Positions 38,114 through 50,680 are shown, counted from the stretch's first letter. The stretch: 64,000 bases of DNA from Alviniconcha marisindica (GCA_018857735.1 JABMCL010001811.1:142501-206500); one strand, 5' to 3'. The notes: a model not told the origin generated them from the sequence alone. Numbers and translations: made by a program.

Positions 38114-38320
38114 GCCTATTTGAGTGTGCATATTCGGTCTGAAACAGAATGAGGCCCGGAGCGTCTGTGTAAAATCAACAAACAAAGAAGTTAATAAGCG
38201 CTCAAAATGCGTCACACAAACACTCCAATAAAGACAGGAGTTGCTTACGGTTCACCTGGCATGCGAGTAAATGCAAGGTATATAAACTCCACCAGAGGTA
38301 CCTTGTACATACTCGAATTT
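38114..38320 (+). repeat. Dispersed repeat shared with 58.86-59.04 kb
   Basis: The block CAACAAACAAAG-AGTTAATAA, GCG/ACGTTCAAAA, CTCACACAAAC-like, then CTGGCATGCGAGTAAATGC, AAGGTATATAAACTCCACCA and GAGGTAC also occurs, diverged, at 58906-59035 in the same orientation. There are no coding features. The identity of the parent element is unknown. Confidence 0.55.
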
Positions 38321-40709
38321 ACTGTTGTAGTGTTTGTGTGACGACACCTGAACGCCATTTAACTCCCGTGTTTGATTCTGTCCATATTCAAGTTAGGCGC
38401 GCCTGCTATGGTTTGTTTTGAGTCGATCGATTGGGGTTTTGTTTGAGAAATTGATTGATGTGCCGTGTCTACGGCTATTTGGCTGGCTGGTAAGTTGGTT
38501 TGCTGGCCGATTGTTCGCTTGCTTTGTCGGTTGGCTCTCTCTGTTGGACTGTATATGATGGTGATAATGTCCTGATTTACATAGAACTTCTTGATGGCTG
38601 GTGGACAGGATTGCAGAGTAGGTCCGATGCTGCGGCGGAAAGGTGCAGAAGAAGAACAATGCGGTGAGTGGTGACTGCACCAGTCAGGACGAGAGAGCTG
38701 CGAGAGACTGGGGCAGACTGTAGAGGACTGCAGTCATTACGCGCTGATTAGTGACCGTCTTGCCTGCCAGATGCTGGTCGTCTCCAAGCCATTACCGTGG
38801 TCTGGACAGTCCCGGCACTAAGTGGACATCGCCACTTAACCACTTATTGCTTTCTGACTACATTTTAAGCTGGGACCGGGTCTTGCATAGGACCCCAGCC
38901 TCAGCCATCAGTTAACATCGCCACATAGCCACTAACTGCTCTCTGCCCACATCTTCAGTAGGAAAATGGGCTGGCATAGGACTTGAACCCCGACAATCAA
39001 ACATCTTGTCACACAGTTCATCGGACTGGTGCCATGAGTGCAGAACAAATAGACCGACAACGACCATACAGGTGTCGATTGTGATTTGTTGTCTTTCACG
39101 GCAATGCTTTCGGCTTCATCGTGTGTCGATTGCCTCCTTTTGGGTCGTAGGCTGGACGTTTAGGCGCACGACTGTAGAAGAATCAAAGTGACGTCGTGGC
39201 GGGGCAAAAAGGAATATGACTGAACAGTTGTTTTGTGAATGCTTCCCAACAAAGATATGATGCAGGTTGCTTTACAGAGAAGGATCAAAGCTGTTTTTGT
39301 GCAGTCAGGTAGTTCAGTTTAATTTGGGTTGTTGTTTGAAAATGAACAGGAAATCAGCCTTTCTGTCTGCTGGAAAACAGCAAAATGATTACCGCACTGA
39401 AGCTGACATGAAAGGTCATTGTTGCAGAGAAGTGGCCCAAAGGGAGTGACCGGAGCACACGCTTTTAACAATAAGGGCTGGTGGTGGTGGTGGTAATTCA
39501 TTGCACATTGAGACTGCACGCTGCACATAGTTGTCTGTTCAATGGATCCAATGCTTCATTCACACCCTTTTATGAAGCGTGAGGAAGCTCAGGTAAAAAT
39601 AGAACCTCTTGTCAGCTGCCCTTTGTTTAGCAAACAAAAAGCAATCACGAAACGGGAGACTTTGGCAATAACCCCTGCCTGCGTTTTCTTAATAGGTCTC
39701 TCCCGCTCCTGTTAGAGGAGTGGAGGAAACATGGTGGTAGAAACCAGCACTGAGTCGGACACCCCGAGATCGAGTTCACGGCGCGCACGCTATTGTGTAG
39801 AAGAGCCTGTATTGCTGGAAGTGGTGAAAATCCCAGTAAATTTCATTATGTGGCGCGCGCCGTGTGTTTGAGGTGAGCCTGTAGTTCTTGCTGAATACCA
39901 TTCCTGATTGCTTGCACATGAAGTCTACGTTATCGTCAGCGCACGTGGCACTAAGCATAATTTTCGTGAATTTTTATGTGTATGTCCCCCCCCCCCCCCC
40001 CCCCCCTTTGTACGGCGCAAATTGTGAACAAGAGAATAGCTCCAGAGAATCGTTACATCAAGCAGCTGGAACTTGCCATATTTATACTATACCGAACTCT
40101 GCTCTACTTTACTAGTACATACACGCCATTCTGAACTAGAGCAGAGCATGGCAAGCTGTATTTCTCAACCATCATCCTTGGTGCACAAGAAGGATGTTCC
40201 CCTTTTTAGCGAGTCGCTAAAGTGAAATCCTCCTGGTGGAAACAAAGAGGTCACTCCTCTGGCTTTTCCTGCTTCCAGCGTCACCTGTAGTCCAAAACCA
40301 AATCGTGACTGCACCCCTAACGTGAAAAACAAGACATTATTTCCTTTCATTTTGTTCTTGGTGTGTGGGTGTGTGTCGTTGATTTGGTGTTGTTGTTGTT
40401 TCTGTTTGAAAATGTCCATGCAAGGACTTTATAGGATTATGAGTGTGATATCAATGTGAACTGAAGGAATGATTATGTTAAGTTCGGCTTGCAATTTGTG
40501 GAAAAAACGGTCCAAACGAAAGAAAGCAAAACAAGTCAAATAAAACTAAAACATGACAAATAAATACATCGACTTAAAAACAACGTTTGTCTCACTAATC
40601 ACGGGTTGGGTGGGTGAAAAGAGACTCAAACTGGTATCGTTGTTTGAGATCATTAATATTTTGTTAATTGTTCTATGAGTGGACGAGCAGAGACTGGTGT
40701 GCGCATGCC

Positions 40710-40712
<3 letters not shown>
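38321..40712. other. 2.4 kb without a recognised gene; local tandem duplication and C21 run
   Basis: A two-copy tandem duplication of about 89 bp lies at 38826-39000 (ACATCGCCAC starts near 38826 and 38915; GCATAGGAC ends both). Bases 39986-40006 are 21 C. A short AAC/CAA-type tract lies near 40385. No protein or RNA gene is recognised. Confidence 0.45.
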
Positions 40713-40803
<91 letters not shown>

Positions 40804-40985
40804 GTTCGATAGGCGATAATGGTAATTAAAGCTACAATAATTAAGGTTTTGTTTGGCTGAAATGTATTTTAATGTGGTTTTTGTACAGCTCAGTGAGTTT
40901 TTGTACAGCTCAGTGAGTTTAACTCTGGTTAAAGAATAGCGCTTTATAAGAATTATTTATTATTATTATTATTACTTATTTAAAC
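40713..40985 (+). mobile_element. 5'-truncated LINE 3' end: (GT)n, UTR, AGCGCT motif, (ATT)n
   Basis: About 89 bp of GT (40713-40801) is followed by about 130 bp of UTR, including a 20-bp tandem duplication (GTTTTTGTACAGCTCAGTGA twice, about 40879-40918), then GAATAGCGCTTTATAAG (40934-40950) and a TTATTATTATTATTATTAC tail. The order (GT)n, UTR, GCGCT, (ATT)n recurs at 45.3 kb and, in reverse complement, at 54.37-55.16 kb at the end of an ORF-bearing LINE. Confidence 0.7.
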
Positions 40986-41605
<620 letters not shown>

Positions 41606-41771
41606 TCAAAGAGGCAAAGAGGCGAAAGCCTGCAAAATATTTCTCTTGGGAATACTGAAGAGGCCTTATTTTTTGGTCTGTATATCTCTCTTTGAGCCCA
41701 AAGACCTTAAAACACAGCAACATTTGAAAGAGAAAATCAAAATGAAAACAAAGAAAGAAAAAAGAAAAAGA

Positions 41772-41836
41772 AGTAAGTAAGTAAACATGGCGCTTAACGT
41801 CCACAGAAACCATGAGGCTTATTAGGGACGGGGAGA
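41772..41836 (-). mobile_element. ~60-bp hairpin mini-retroposon, copy 4
   Basis: On plus: AAGTAAGTAAGTAAACATGG, CGCTTAACGTCCACAGAAAC, then GGCTTATTAGGGACGGGG, the reverse complement of copies 1-3, with a three-unit tail. It ends at the same 5' base (CCCCGTCCC in sense). A purine-rich flank on both sides (AAAAAGAAG, GGGGAGAAGG) obscures any target-site duplication. Confidence 0.72.
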
Positions 41837-43555
41837 AGGGGGTTGTGGGGTATGGAGGTGGGGGGAGAGGGAAATTATATACCTATCGCTACACTGTCAC
41901 CACCAGAATGACTTCTGCATTAAGGTGGGCAGCGATGAGAGCCAAACAGGCTCAGAGAAGAAAAAGAAGCATATTACCTCTTTATAAAGTACCTAGTGGG
42001 TGCATCAGTTTCTGCCCGGAGCCAGTTCATATTTTACCAAACAAAGAGAAAAAGTGTTCTTAAAAATATCACCTGGGGAGAGCCCTCATTTTGTCGGATG
42101 TCTTGGTCAGACACACGTTTCCCTACCTAAGTAACTCATCACTGACCACCAGCACATAACAGAAAGAGTATATCAATGAAGATTCTTTTTTTAGTAATAA
42201 CCTTTTTGAGCACGGGAGAAAGCTCTCGGATAACACAACCAATAGGCTCTAAATGAAGGCAGAAGATTTAGGGAGAAGAATTACGTTTAGACAAAACGAA
42301 AGGAACTTTGAATACTTGGCGGCTTTGTGTCGTGACAAAACGACTGTCTTCATCAATTTATTCCCTTCATTTAATGATCTCTTGTTTTGGACACGAATCC
42401 TTTCAATTTGCACCGTCAGGGCTTTTATGGCATCTACATCTCTTGAAAGCTGGAAGGCTAGCACCAAAGGCAAAGTACGGACTACGTTGATTGCTGGTGC
42501 CTTTCAAACTCAAACTTTGCGTGACCACTGGTTGTACACGGCAACTTTTATGCACGAAACACTTTCTAACTTCCGAAGCTTCCGGAAGTTGCCGAAGGAG
42601 ACCGAGTGAAAACGATGGAAGCAGCGAGGGTGTGCACGGGTGATTCTGCTTAACGACCGAGCTTTATGTCCCCTATTACGACCCCCTTTGGGCATGGCGC
42701 AGGAAACATTAAATAATAACGAAGAGTCGGGACATTGGGCGCCCGTTGCTACAGAAAGAATTGTCGTCATGCTGCCAGTCTGATTATCCGATAAAAACAT
42801 TTTGTAAATCGCCCTTTTATTTGATATTTAAGCGAAAACGCAAACCTCAAGATGCAGAAAGACGAATAGAGACGCTATATTCGATGAAGCCTCACATCAG
42901 GAAAAACGGAATTCCATGATTGGTGCAAATCTGCTTCTGTTGACTTGTGACATTGTGTAAGTACATGGATAAAACACTTTTTTTTTTATCAGCTTATCTG
43001 TGTGTACAGTGATTTTGCAAGTAAAATATAAGACAAAGTTTAAATGAACTTTTACGACAGCATGCTGCCATTTTCTGCAGCACACGAAGTTGGTGATTAT
43101 ACCACCTTCGAGCTTTCAACGGCCACCGTGTAGCACCCACCTGTGTGGAGTGGAGCTGACGGGAGCAGAAAATAGCGAAAAAGCAGCAGCAGCAACAACA
43201 ACAAAGCACAATAAATTGATTGTGGAATGTTTCTTTTTCTCCTATTTCTTCTCTATTAGTTTACAGATGTGAACTTTTTCTACTGAACTGAATGAAAAAG
43301 GAAGCATTTTACTGTATGATATTTTATGCCTCGAATTATTTTGTCTTGCATTACATTGCACATATATAACTGTAACTAAGCAATTGCCTTTTTTGTTTGT
43401 TGTTGTTAACGCTCCTTGTGTAGTGTGCAGTTTTTGTATGACTACAGCAACTCAAGCCTTGTTCTTAACAAATATCACAGCACATCCTTGGACAAAAAGT
43501 TAGCATTATAAAAAAAGAAAAGAAAAAAAGAAGAAGTCTGTAACATTGCCTTTAT
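41837..43555. other. 1.7 kb without a recognised gene
   Basis: Overlapping open frames at 42249-42609 on both strands have no recognised domain. The minus one (42249-42473) is lysine-rich and helix-like but not identifiable. Short CAA-type and A-rich patches at 43185-43210 and 43508-43530. Confidence 0.4.
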
Positions 43556-44036
43556 GTTGCTTTTGTCTGCAAAGTACAGATCCTGAATCTACAGTGCTTA
43601 TGCTTGCCTGTATGTTACTTATGCCTGTCCAGTACAGAGCCTGCTTGTATATTATGTCTGCATGTCCAGTCGGCTACAAAGCCTGCCTCTATATTGCTTA
43701 TGTCTGCATTACCAGTCGGCTACAGAGCCTGCCTCTATATTGCTTATGTCTGCATTACCAGTCGGCTACAGAGCCTGCCTCTATATTGCTTATGTCTGCA
43801 TTACCAGTCGGCTACAGAGCCTGCTTGTATGTTGCATATGTCTGCCCAGTACAGAGTCTCCCTCCATATTGCTTATCTACAGAGCCTCCCTATATTGCTT
43901 ATGTACAGAACGTGCTTCTATATAGCTTATGGCTACTTATAGTTGCCTAGTACAGGATCTGCCTGTCTATTGCTTATGGCTGCCCAGTACAGAGCGTGCC
44001 TCTATTACTGCTTATGGCTACCCAGTGCTGCTCCTA
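43556..44036. repeat. 46-bp minisatellite, about 10 units
   Basis: Units are AGCCTGCCTCTATATTGCTT followed by ATGTCTGCATTACCAGTCGG and CTACAG. Three central units are identical; outer units are diverged and shorter, with CCAGTACAGAG in place of CCAGTCGGCTACAG. No stop codon occurs in the plus-strand frames of the core, so three overlapping open frames arise. Confidence 0.92.
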
Positions 44037-44546
44037 CATCTACTTATATATATATTGCTTATCCAAGAATACTAGCTGTTGGTGTCTTTGCTATAATGTG
44101 CAAGTTAACCAGAATATAACCCGATTTTTATCGTAAAATGGTCACCTGCCCTCATAAAATGAATATGACGTCTTGATATTTTTCTATTTTACACAGAAAA
44201 TTAATATAACAATTTGATACATTTAATTTATCTGGATGCATTTTTACTCAAGAAATGAATGCAACCTCTTGATACATTTACTCTTATACATTTACTTAAG
44301 AAAAAAGAAAAAATGAACGTAGCATATTGATGCGTTGAAGACTTTACAGTGAAGTTGATTAGAGTGATTCTTTTTCACTGTCAATTTCTAAAATGCAACA
44401 TTTTGTAACAGTCCATCTGTTTGCCCAGAAGAACAAGAAAAAAGAAAGAAAGAAAGAAAAAAGAATGGCTCATTTTTGGAAGTATCGAGGCGCAAGATGA
44501 CGAAAAGTGACTTCGCATCGTACAATGGACAGAAACAGGATCCGTG
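44037..44546. other. No gene; A/T-rich
   Basis: Contains weakly repeated segments of the type AATGAACGTAGC / TTGATACATTTA at 44160-44330 and an A-rich patch at 44438-44462. No gene. Confidence 0.4.
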
Positions 44547-44558
44547 TATTGATAGATT

Positions 44559-44618
44559 AAGTAAGTAAACATGGTGCTTAACGTCCACAGAAACCGTACG
44601 GCTTATTAGGGACGGCTT
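44559..44618 (-). mobile_element. ~60-bp hairpin mini-retroposon, copy 5, with 12-bp target-site duplication
   Basis: The insert (60 bp) reads AAGTAAGTAAACATGGTGCT, TAACGTCCACAGAAACC and GGCTTATTAGGGACGG on plus. A perfect TATTGATAGATT flanks it (44547-44558 and 44619-44630). It lies a few bases from the 3' end of the long SINE copy D. Size, 5' end and tail repeat agree with copy 3. Confidence 0.85.
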
Positions 44619-44635
44619 TATTGATAGATTGATTG

Positions 44636-45118
44636 ATGATCGCTTATATAGCGCTATTCTCCGCTCTCTTGAGCAGACTCACTGCGCTCGCATGTGATTC
44701 TACATGAGTAACTAGCTTTTTATAGCGCGTTTTTGTTGTTGTTGTTGTTGTTGTTGAATATCCACTGAAGTGGTGTACTTACAACGCTGGCATGGCTGGT
44801 GCCACATGAAACTGCTTCCGTCTCGGCGCAAGGTCTGTGTATACCATACAACCATGCACCATGTCACTTCAAGCAAAGCCACATACGTAAGGTGTATGCG
44901 TGTTTAGCTGTAATCTGCCACCTGCACTTTTGGCAGAATGACCGGGCTCTTTTACGTGCTACTGCGGTAACACGGGGGTGGAATGGATACCGAAATAAGA
45001 GTCAGCACAGAAAGTCGACCCTGGAGAAGAAAATTCTCCCGCCGTTCCTGCAGGGATTCGAACCCGCGACCTTTCAATCACGAGTCCGGCGCTCTAACCT
45101 CTGAGCTATCCCCGCCCA
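44636..45118 (-). mobile_element. Long tRNA-derived SINE, copy D, best-preserved
   Basis: In minus sense from the right: head GGGGATAGCTCAGAGGTTAG, B-box GGGTTCGAATCC, GCAGGAACGGCGGGAGAATT, CCAGGGTCGACTTTCTGTGC, the central segment CACCCCCGTGTTACCGCAGT, AGCACGTAAAAGAGCCCGGT and CATTCTGCCAAAAGTGCAGG, then the 3' region, an internal (CAA)n (44731-44757 as GTT on plus) and the end AGCGGAGAATAGCGCTATAT ahead of a GATTGATT tail. A short tandem duplication of CACTGAGCTATCC lies just beyond the head (about 45103-45128). This copy gives the consensus against which copy C's rearrangements are seen. Confidence 0.9.
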
Positions 45119-45320
45119 CTGAGCTATCCTGTGGGTTTAGCTGTCTCACTGTGTTCCCTTCATTATCCAAGCGGATTGTTTTGAATCGACATTCCAATCA
45201 GGAAGGTTTAACGGAAAACCTGTCAATAGTTCCGTTGTTCGCAATGTTGACGTTAGCATGTTTTCAGTTGTTTGTGCCTGCTAATGCATTTTTTCCTATT
45301 AAAACGTTTCAGTCTTGACC

Positions 45321-45641
<321 letters not shown>

Positions 45642-45660
45642 TCTTTACAATGTTTGTAGT

Positions 45661-45981
45661 ATGGCGTACATAAATAATCAGGCTTCGCTGCCGCTAAGAG
45701 ATTCAGCAGGCACCTCCGCCGAACCCTCGGAGCCAGAGCCAGATAGCGGCCGACACTTGCCAGCCCTAAACGTTAGAAGAGCAAAGCGAGATAGTGTCCA
45801 AGTTGTACCTAAAGTGACGGCCACAGGAGGCTCTGCTGCCCTCAGTGGAGTGTCAGGCCGGCAGCTAGGTTCCGGCAACGAGCTACAACTGTCCCGAAGC
45901 TCTGGGGCAACTTGGCTCCCACTGACGGCTCTTGGTGATAGTGCAGAATACACCGCTTTGCTCGCATCTGTTTTCAAATAA
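45661..45981 (+). CDS. Unrecognised GC-richer ORF with AATAAA at its stop
   Basis: An ATG at 45661 opens 107 codons rich in Ser, Ala, Gly and Leu with a basic patch (VRRAKRD). The frame is open further upstream to 45574 through the LINE tail. The stop TAA is part of an AATAAA (45977-45982). An antisense ATG frame (45678-46028, 117 codons) overlaps almost completely, so at most one strand is likely real. Base composition differs from the A/T-rich neighbours. No family is recognised; it could be part of an unknown repeat (for example an LTR) or an exon. I see no splice context that decides it. Confidence 0.15.
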   Translation: MAYINNQASLPLRDSAGTSAEPSEPEPDSGRHLPALNVRRAKRDSVQVVPKVTATGGSAALSGVSGRQLGSGNELQLSRSSGATWLPLTALGDSAEYTALLASVFK

Positions 45982-46591
45982 ACGTCCGTCGTAACAAACG
46001 AGGCGAGGGTTGTCAAACGACTCTCCATTTATTACTAAGCTTTCTTTCTGGTCTCATTATTTCCCAGTTGCATACAAGCTCCGTGGAGGCGAGATACGAG
46101 TTGCAAAAAGCTGGCCTTTTAATGCCGCGGGGAGGAACAAAGCAAGACCAGTGCCAAGAGAGGGCCAAGACAAATTGCTGTCCTCTTTGTGTTCCTTTTA
46201 ACATGAGGCCACGCGATATGAGATGTTTGGCCCATGACGAGACAAACACTTGCAAGATTCACAGGACTTGTCACGGACTTGGCATAACGTATTGCCTCAG
46301 CACGCAGTTGCTTTTCAAATTTGTCTCTAAGGAAGGAAAGAGCAAGGTTTAGTTGCATGTGACTTGTTTAGTCCGCAGGGGATTGTGTCCTTTGACTGCT
46401 TCGCAGCTTTTTGGCAAGGCGTTCGGCCGGCTTGACTAAGGTTCTGAAATTCAAAGTCCCGCTTGCTATTAATTTTTTATATGACTAAACTGCAGGCATT
46501 TCCTGAATAAATGCCGTTAATAAGTAGAGTGTGAATTCAAAATCGAGCGAGCGAGAAAACAGATGTACAATTTATCAACGCACACGGCAGC

Positions 46592-46594
<3 letters not shown>
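45982..46594. other. No gene recognised
   Basis: Unique-looking sequence leading into the giant (GT)n. No known domain. Confidence 0.4.
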
Positions 46595-46650
<56 letters not shown>

Positions 46651-46659
46651 GTGTGTGTG

Positions 46660-46751
<92 letters not shown>

Positions 46752-46826
46752 GTGTGTGTGGTGCTTCGTGTGGTGTGTGGTGTGTTGTGGTGTGTGGTGC
46801 GTGTGTGTGTGTGTGTTGTGTGTGTG

Positions 46827-46859
<33 letters not shown>

Positions 46860-46944
46860 GTGTGTTGTGTTGTGTTGTGTGTGTGTGTGTGTGCGTGTGC
46901 GTGGTGCGTGCGTGCGTGCTGTGTGTGATGTGTGTGTGTTGGTG

Positions 46945-47035
<91 letters not shown>

Positions 47036-47038
47036 TGC

Positions 47039-47129
<91 letters not shown>

Positions 47130-47133
47130 CGCG

Positions 47134-47191
<58 letters not shown>

Positions 47192-47199
47192 GTGGTGTG

Positions 47200-47279
<80 letters not shown>
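46595..47279. repeat. 685-bp (GT)n tract
   Basis: The longest microsatellite here. GT dinucleotide with scattered TTG/GGT phase shifts, a degenerate patch at 46748-46935, GTGC units at 47017-47037 and ATGCGCGCCT at 47127-47136. Long cysteine/valine frames on plus are artefacts. Confidence 0.98.
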
Positions 47280-47282
<3 letters not shown>

Positions 47283-47680
47283 GTTATATGTGTGTGCGCA
47301 GCCAGGGTGATTTAATGAAGGTCTTGTTTTTATGAGTGTCCATCTCCGCCGTAGAGTTGAATAGTCTTACGCTTTTTGGAGAGTCTGAAAAAACTATCTT
47401 CTTCTCGAAAATTGGTACTACAAAAAACCCTCAAGAGAGACAAACACACTGAAGAATGAACAAATAGGGCATAAATTCATATTTGCAGTTTGGTCGATAG
47501 AGAGTTCATGAAATTAGAGTGACAGAATGGCAAACACAGGCGCCTTGACAAATGAATGCAAATTGAACAGCCCAGCCGGCTTGGACGACGCTTCTGTGGC
47601 CCGGACAGCATATTTGATAAAAGTCGTTAGCGTTTTGGCCTCCATGGTCTTCCGCCTGACTTCTGTCTTGGATAATTATT

Positions 47681-47683
<3 letters not shown>
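47280..47683. other. No gene recognised
   Basis: Unique sequence between the (GT)n and (CT)n blocks. Confidence 0.4.
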
Positions 47684-47725
<42 letters not shown>

Positions 47726-47798
47726 GTCTGTCTGTCTGTCTGTCTGTGTCTGTGTCTCTCTGTCTCTCTGTCTCTGTCTCTGTCTGTCTGTCTGCCTG

Positions 47799-47872
<74 letters not shown>
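47684..47872. repeat. (CT)n with (CTGT)n core, at a LINE 5' junction
   Basis: CT dinucleotide with CTGT tetranucleotides at 47722-47800. It directly abuts the 5'-truncated LINE at 47873. Confidence 0.97.
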
Positions 47873-47873
<1 letters not shown>

Positions 47874-48520
47874 GGATGGTCAGAATATTGAAAATGTAAC
47901 TGAACATCGCCTGCTAGGTCTCACTGTGGACAACAAATTTCGATTGCAAGACCAGATCGAACACATATGCAAAATAATGTCAAAAAATCTGTTTCTTCTT
48001 TCTCAACTGCAACATCGACACCAGAAAAATCTTCTACAACGCTCACATAAAACCTTCCATCGATTACGCGTCAGTAGTGTGGGATAGGATGGCTGTGGCG
48101 AAGTACACTTGAAAAAATTGTACTCCCTACAGCGAAGGGCAGGCAAATTAATCCTTCCTGATTCTTCCCTATGTACAGAGCAAAAGATGAGTGCACTTGG
48201 AATTTTAAACCTAGCGCAACAGCTCACTTACAATAAAGGAGTATTTATGAATAAAGTTCTTAATAATAATTCCCCAAACTACCTGGCACAACTCTTTATT
48301 AGTCACCAGTCCCACTACACTAACTCCAGGAATAACCTCTACCTGCCAAGGCCAAGACTTGATTTGTTTAAAACTAGCATATCCTTCGCTGGAGCGTCCC
48401 TCATTCCCTGTCTCAAAACATAAAATCCTGTATTTCTCTTCCTTGTTTCAAACGTAATCTGCATAAATATATGTCTGAGAATAACCTGTCGTCAAATGTG
48501 GACGGATTTGTTTGAATCGC
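47873..48520 (+). pseudogene. LINE reverse transcriptase C-terminal (thumb) fragment between (CT)n tracts
   Basis: The plus strand encodes NIENVTEHRLLGLTVDNKFR (thumb HLGL-type motif, 47885-47945), IEHICKIMSKNLFLLSQLQ, after a frameshift AHIKPSIDYASVVWDRM (about 48042-48092), then LYSLQRRAGKLILPDSSLCT and EQKMSALGILNLAQQLTYNK (48118-48236), NLYLPRPRLDLFKTSISFAG (about 48333-48392), and after another frameshift a C-terminus to about 48515. It is related to the minus-strand LINE at 12.5-14.9 kb but from a different family. It is truncated just upstream of the thumb, and that first base follows (CT)n. Confidence 0.85.
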
Positions 48521-48912
48521 ATGCTTGCCACACACAAAAACAACAACTGCTTGTTGTATACATATATGTCCATGAAAGTTATTTATTTCCGATGTTTCTG
48601 CACATTTGTAGGAACTCTGTGTAACAACATTAATCAATTGTTTGTTCGTACTTATAATACATGTTTGCCATACAAAACAATTGATTGTTGTATACATGTA
48701 TGTCCATGACTGTTTTTAAATTTCCGATATTTCCGCACATTTGTAGGAACTCTGTGTAACAGCATTAATCAATTGCTTGTTCTTACTTATAATATCTGTT
48801 TGTGGTATAGCTGTGCTTATTTGTGTTTGTAGTATAGCAAGGACTGGCTGTTAGGTCCAAATGGACCTAACGCTACTATCCTTGAGTATTAAAGTTTTCG
48901 AGTTCGAGTTCG

Positions 48913-48914
<2 letters not shown>
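48521..48914 (+). mobile_element. LINE 3' UTR with 135-bp internal duplication, terminal palindrome and (GAGTTC)n tail
   Basis: TTGTTGTATACAT, GTCCATGA and CACATTTGTAGGAACTCTG recur with a 135-bp period (for example 48601 and 48736). A perfect palindrome TTAGGTCC-AAAT-GGACCTAA lies at 48851-48870. The end reads GAGTATTAAAGTTTTCGAG, TTCGAGTTCGAGG, then directly (TC)n. A short tandem-repeat 3' end is typical of LINEs that prime on target DNA. Confidence 0.7.

Positions 48915-48993
<79 letters not shown>
48915..48993. repeat. (CT)n microsatellite at a LINE 3' end
   Basis: About 79 bp of CT immediately after the LINE tail. Confidence 0.97.
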
Positions 48994-50280
<1,287 letters not shown>

Positions 50281-50340
50281 TGTTTTCTCGGTGTTATTGT
50301 TGTTCATCAAAAGCTGTTTTTCAGTGCGCGAGTGGTCGGA

Positions 50341-50680
50341 TTTGTTGCTAGCTCATTGCTTGGTGAGAGACCCAAATACATAAAAGGTTAAAAAGAACGG
50401 TTATATAATATGAAAATACACAAGTGTTACTTTTTCAGGGTAATTTGCCAGCATTCTTCCAAACACTGGACACCAACACACCACAACCAAAAGCGGACAA
50501 ATAGCCTACATTTTCATTTTTCACCGTTTAAGTGTTGGTTAACTCTTCTTTCGCGTATTCGCCGCTTGAAAAAGGGGCTTTCCCCGAAAAAATTCGCACG
50601 TGTATATTGCCTATTAAATAAGCGTTCTTTTTAACCTTTAATGTGTTTGGATCTTGTTTTGGAACGCTAGCAGTCTTGTT
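50341..50680. mobile_element. Fold-back (MITE-like) element, copy 2, with GCTAGC termini
   Basis: The left end TTGCTAGC (50345-50352) leads to CCCAAATACATAAAAGGTTA and AAAAGAACGG. The right end is the reverse complement: GCGTTCTTTTTAACCTTTAA, TGTGTTTGGATCTTGTTTT, GGAACGCTAGCAGTC (about 50661-50675). Terminal inverted repeats are about 45-60 bp and more conserved than the interior. The interior carries CACCGTTTAAGTGTT and TTGAAAAAGGGGCTTTCCCC, as in copy 1. No ORF. Confidence 0.75.

Noticed and set aside
45678..46028. TDASK in the minus-strand frame, suggesting a retroviral-type RNase H
   Set aside because: Only five residues resemble the motif. The surrounding catalytic pattern and neighbouring reverse transcriptase or integrase are absent.
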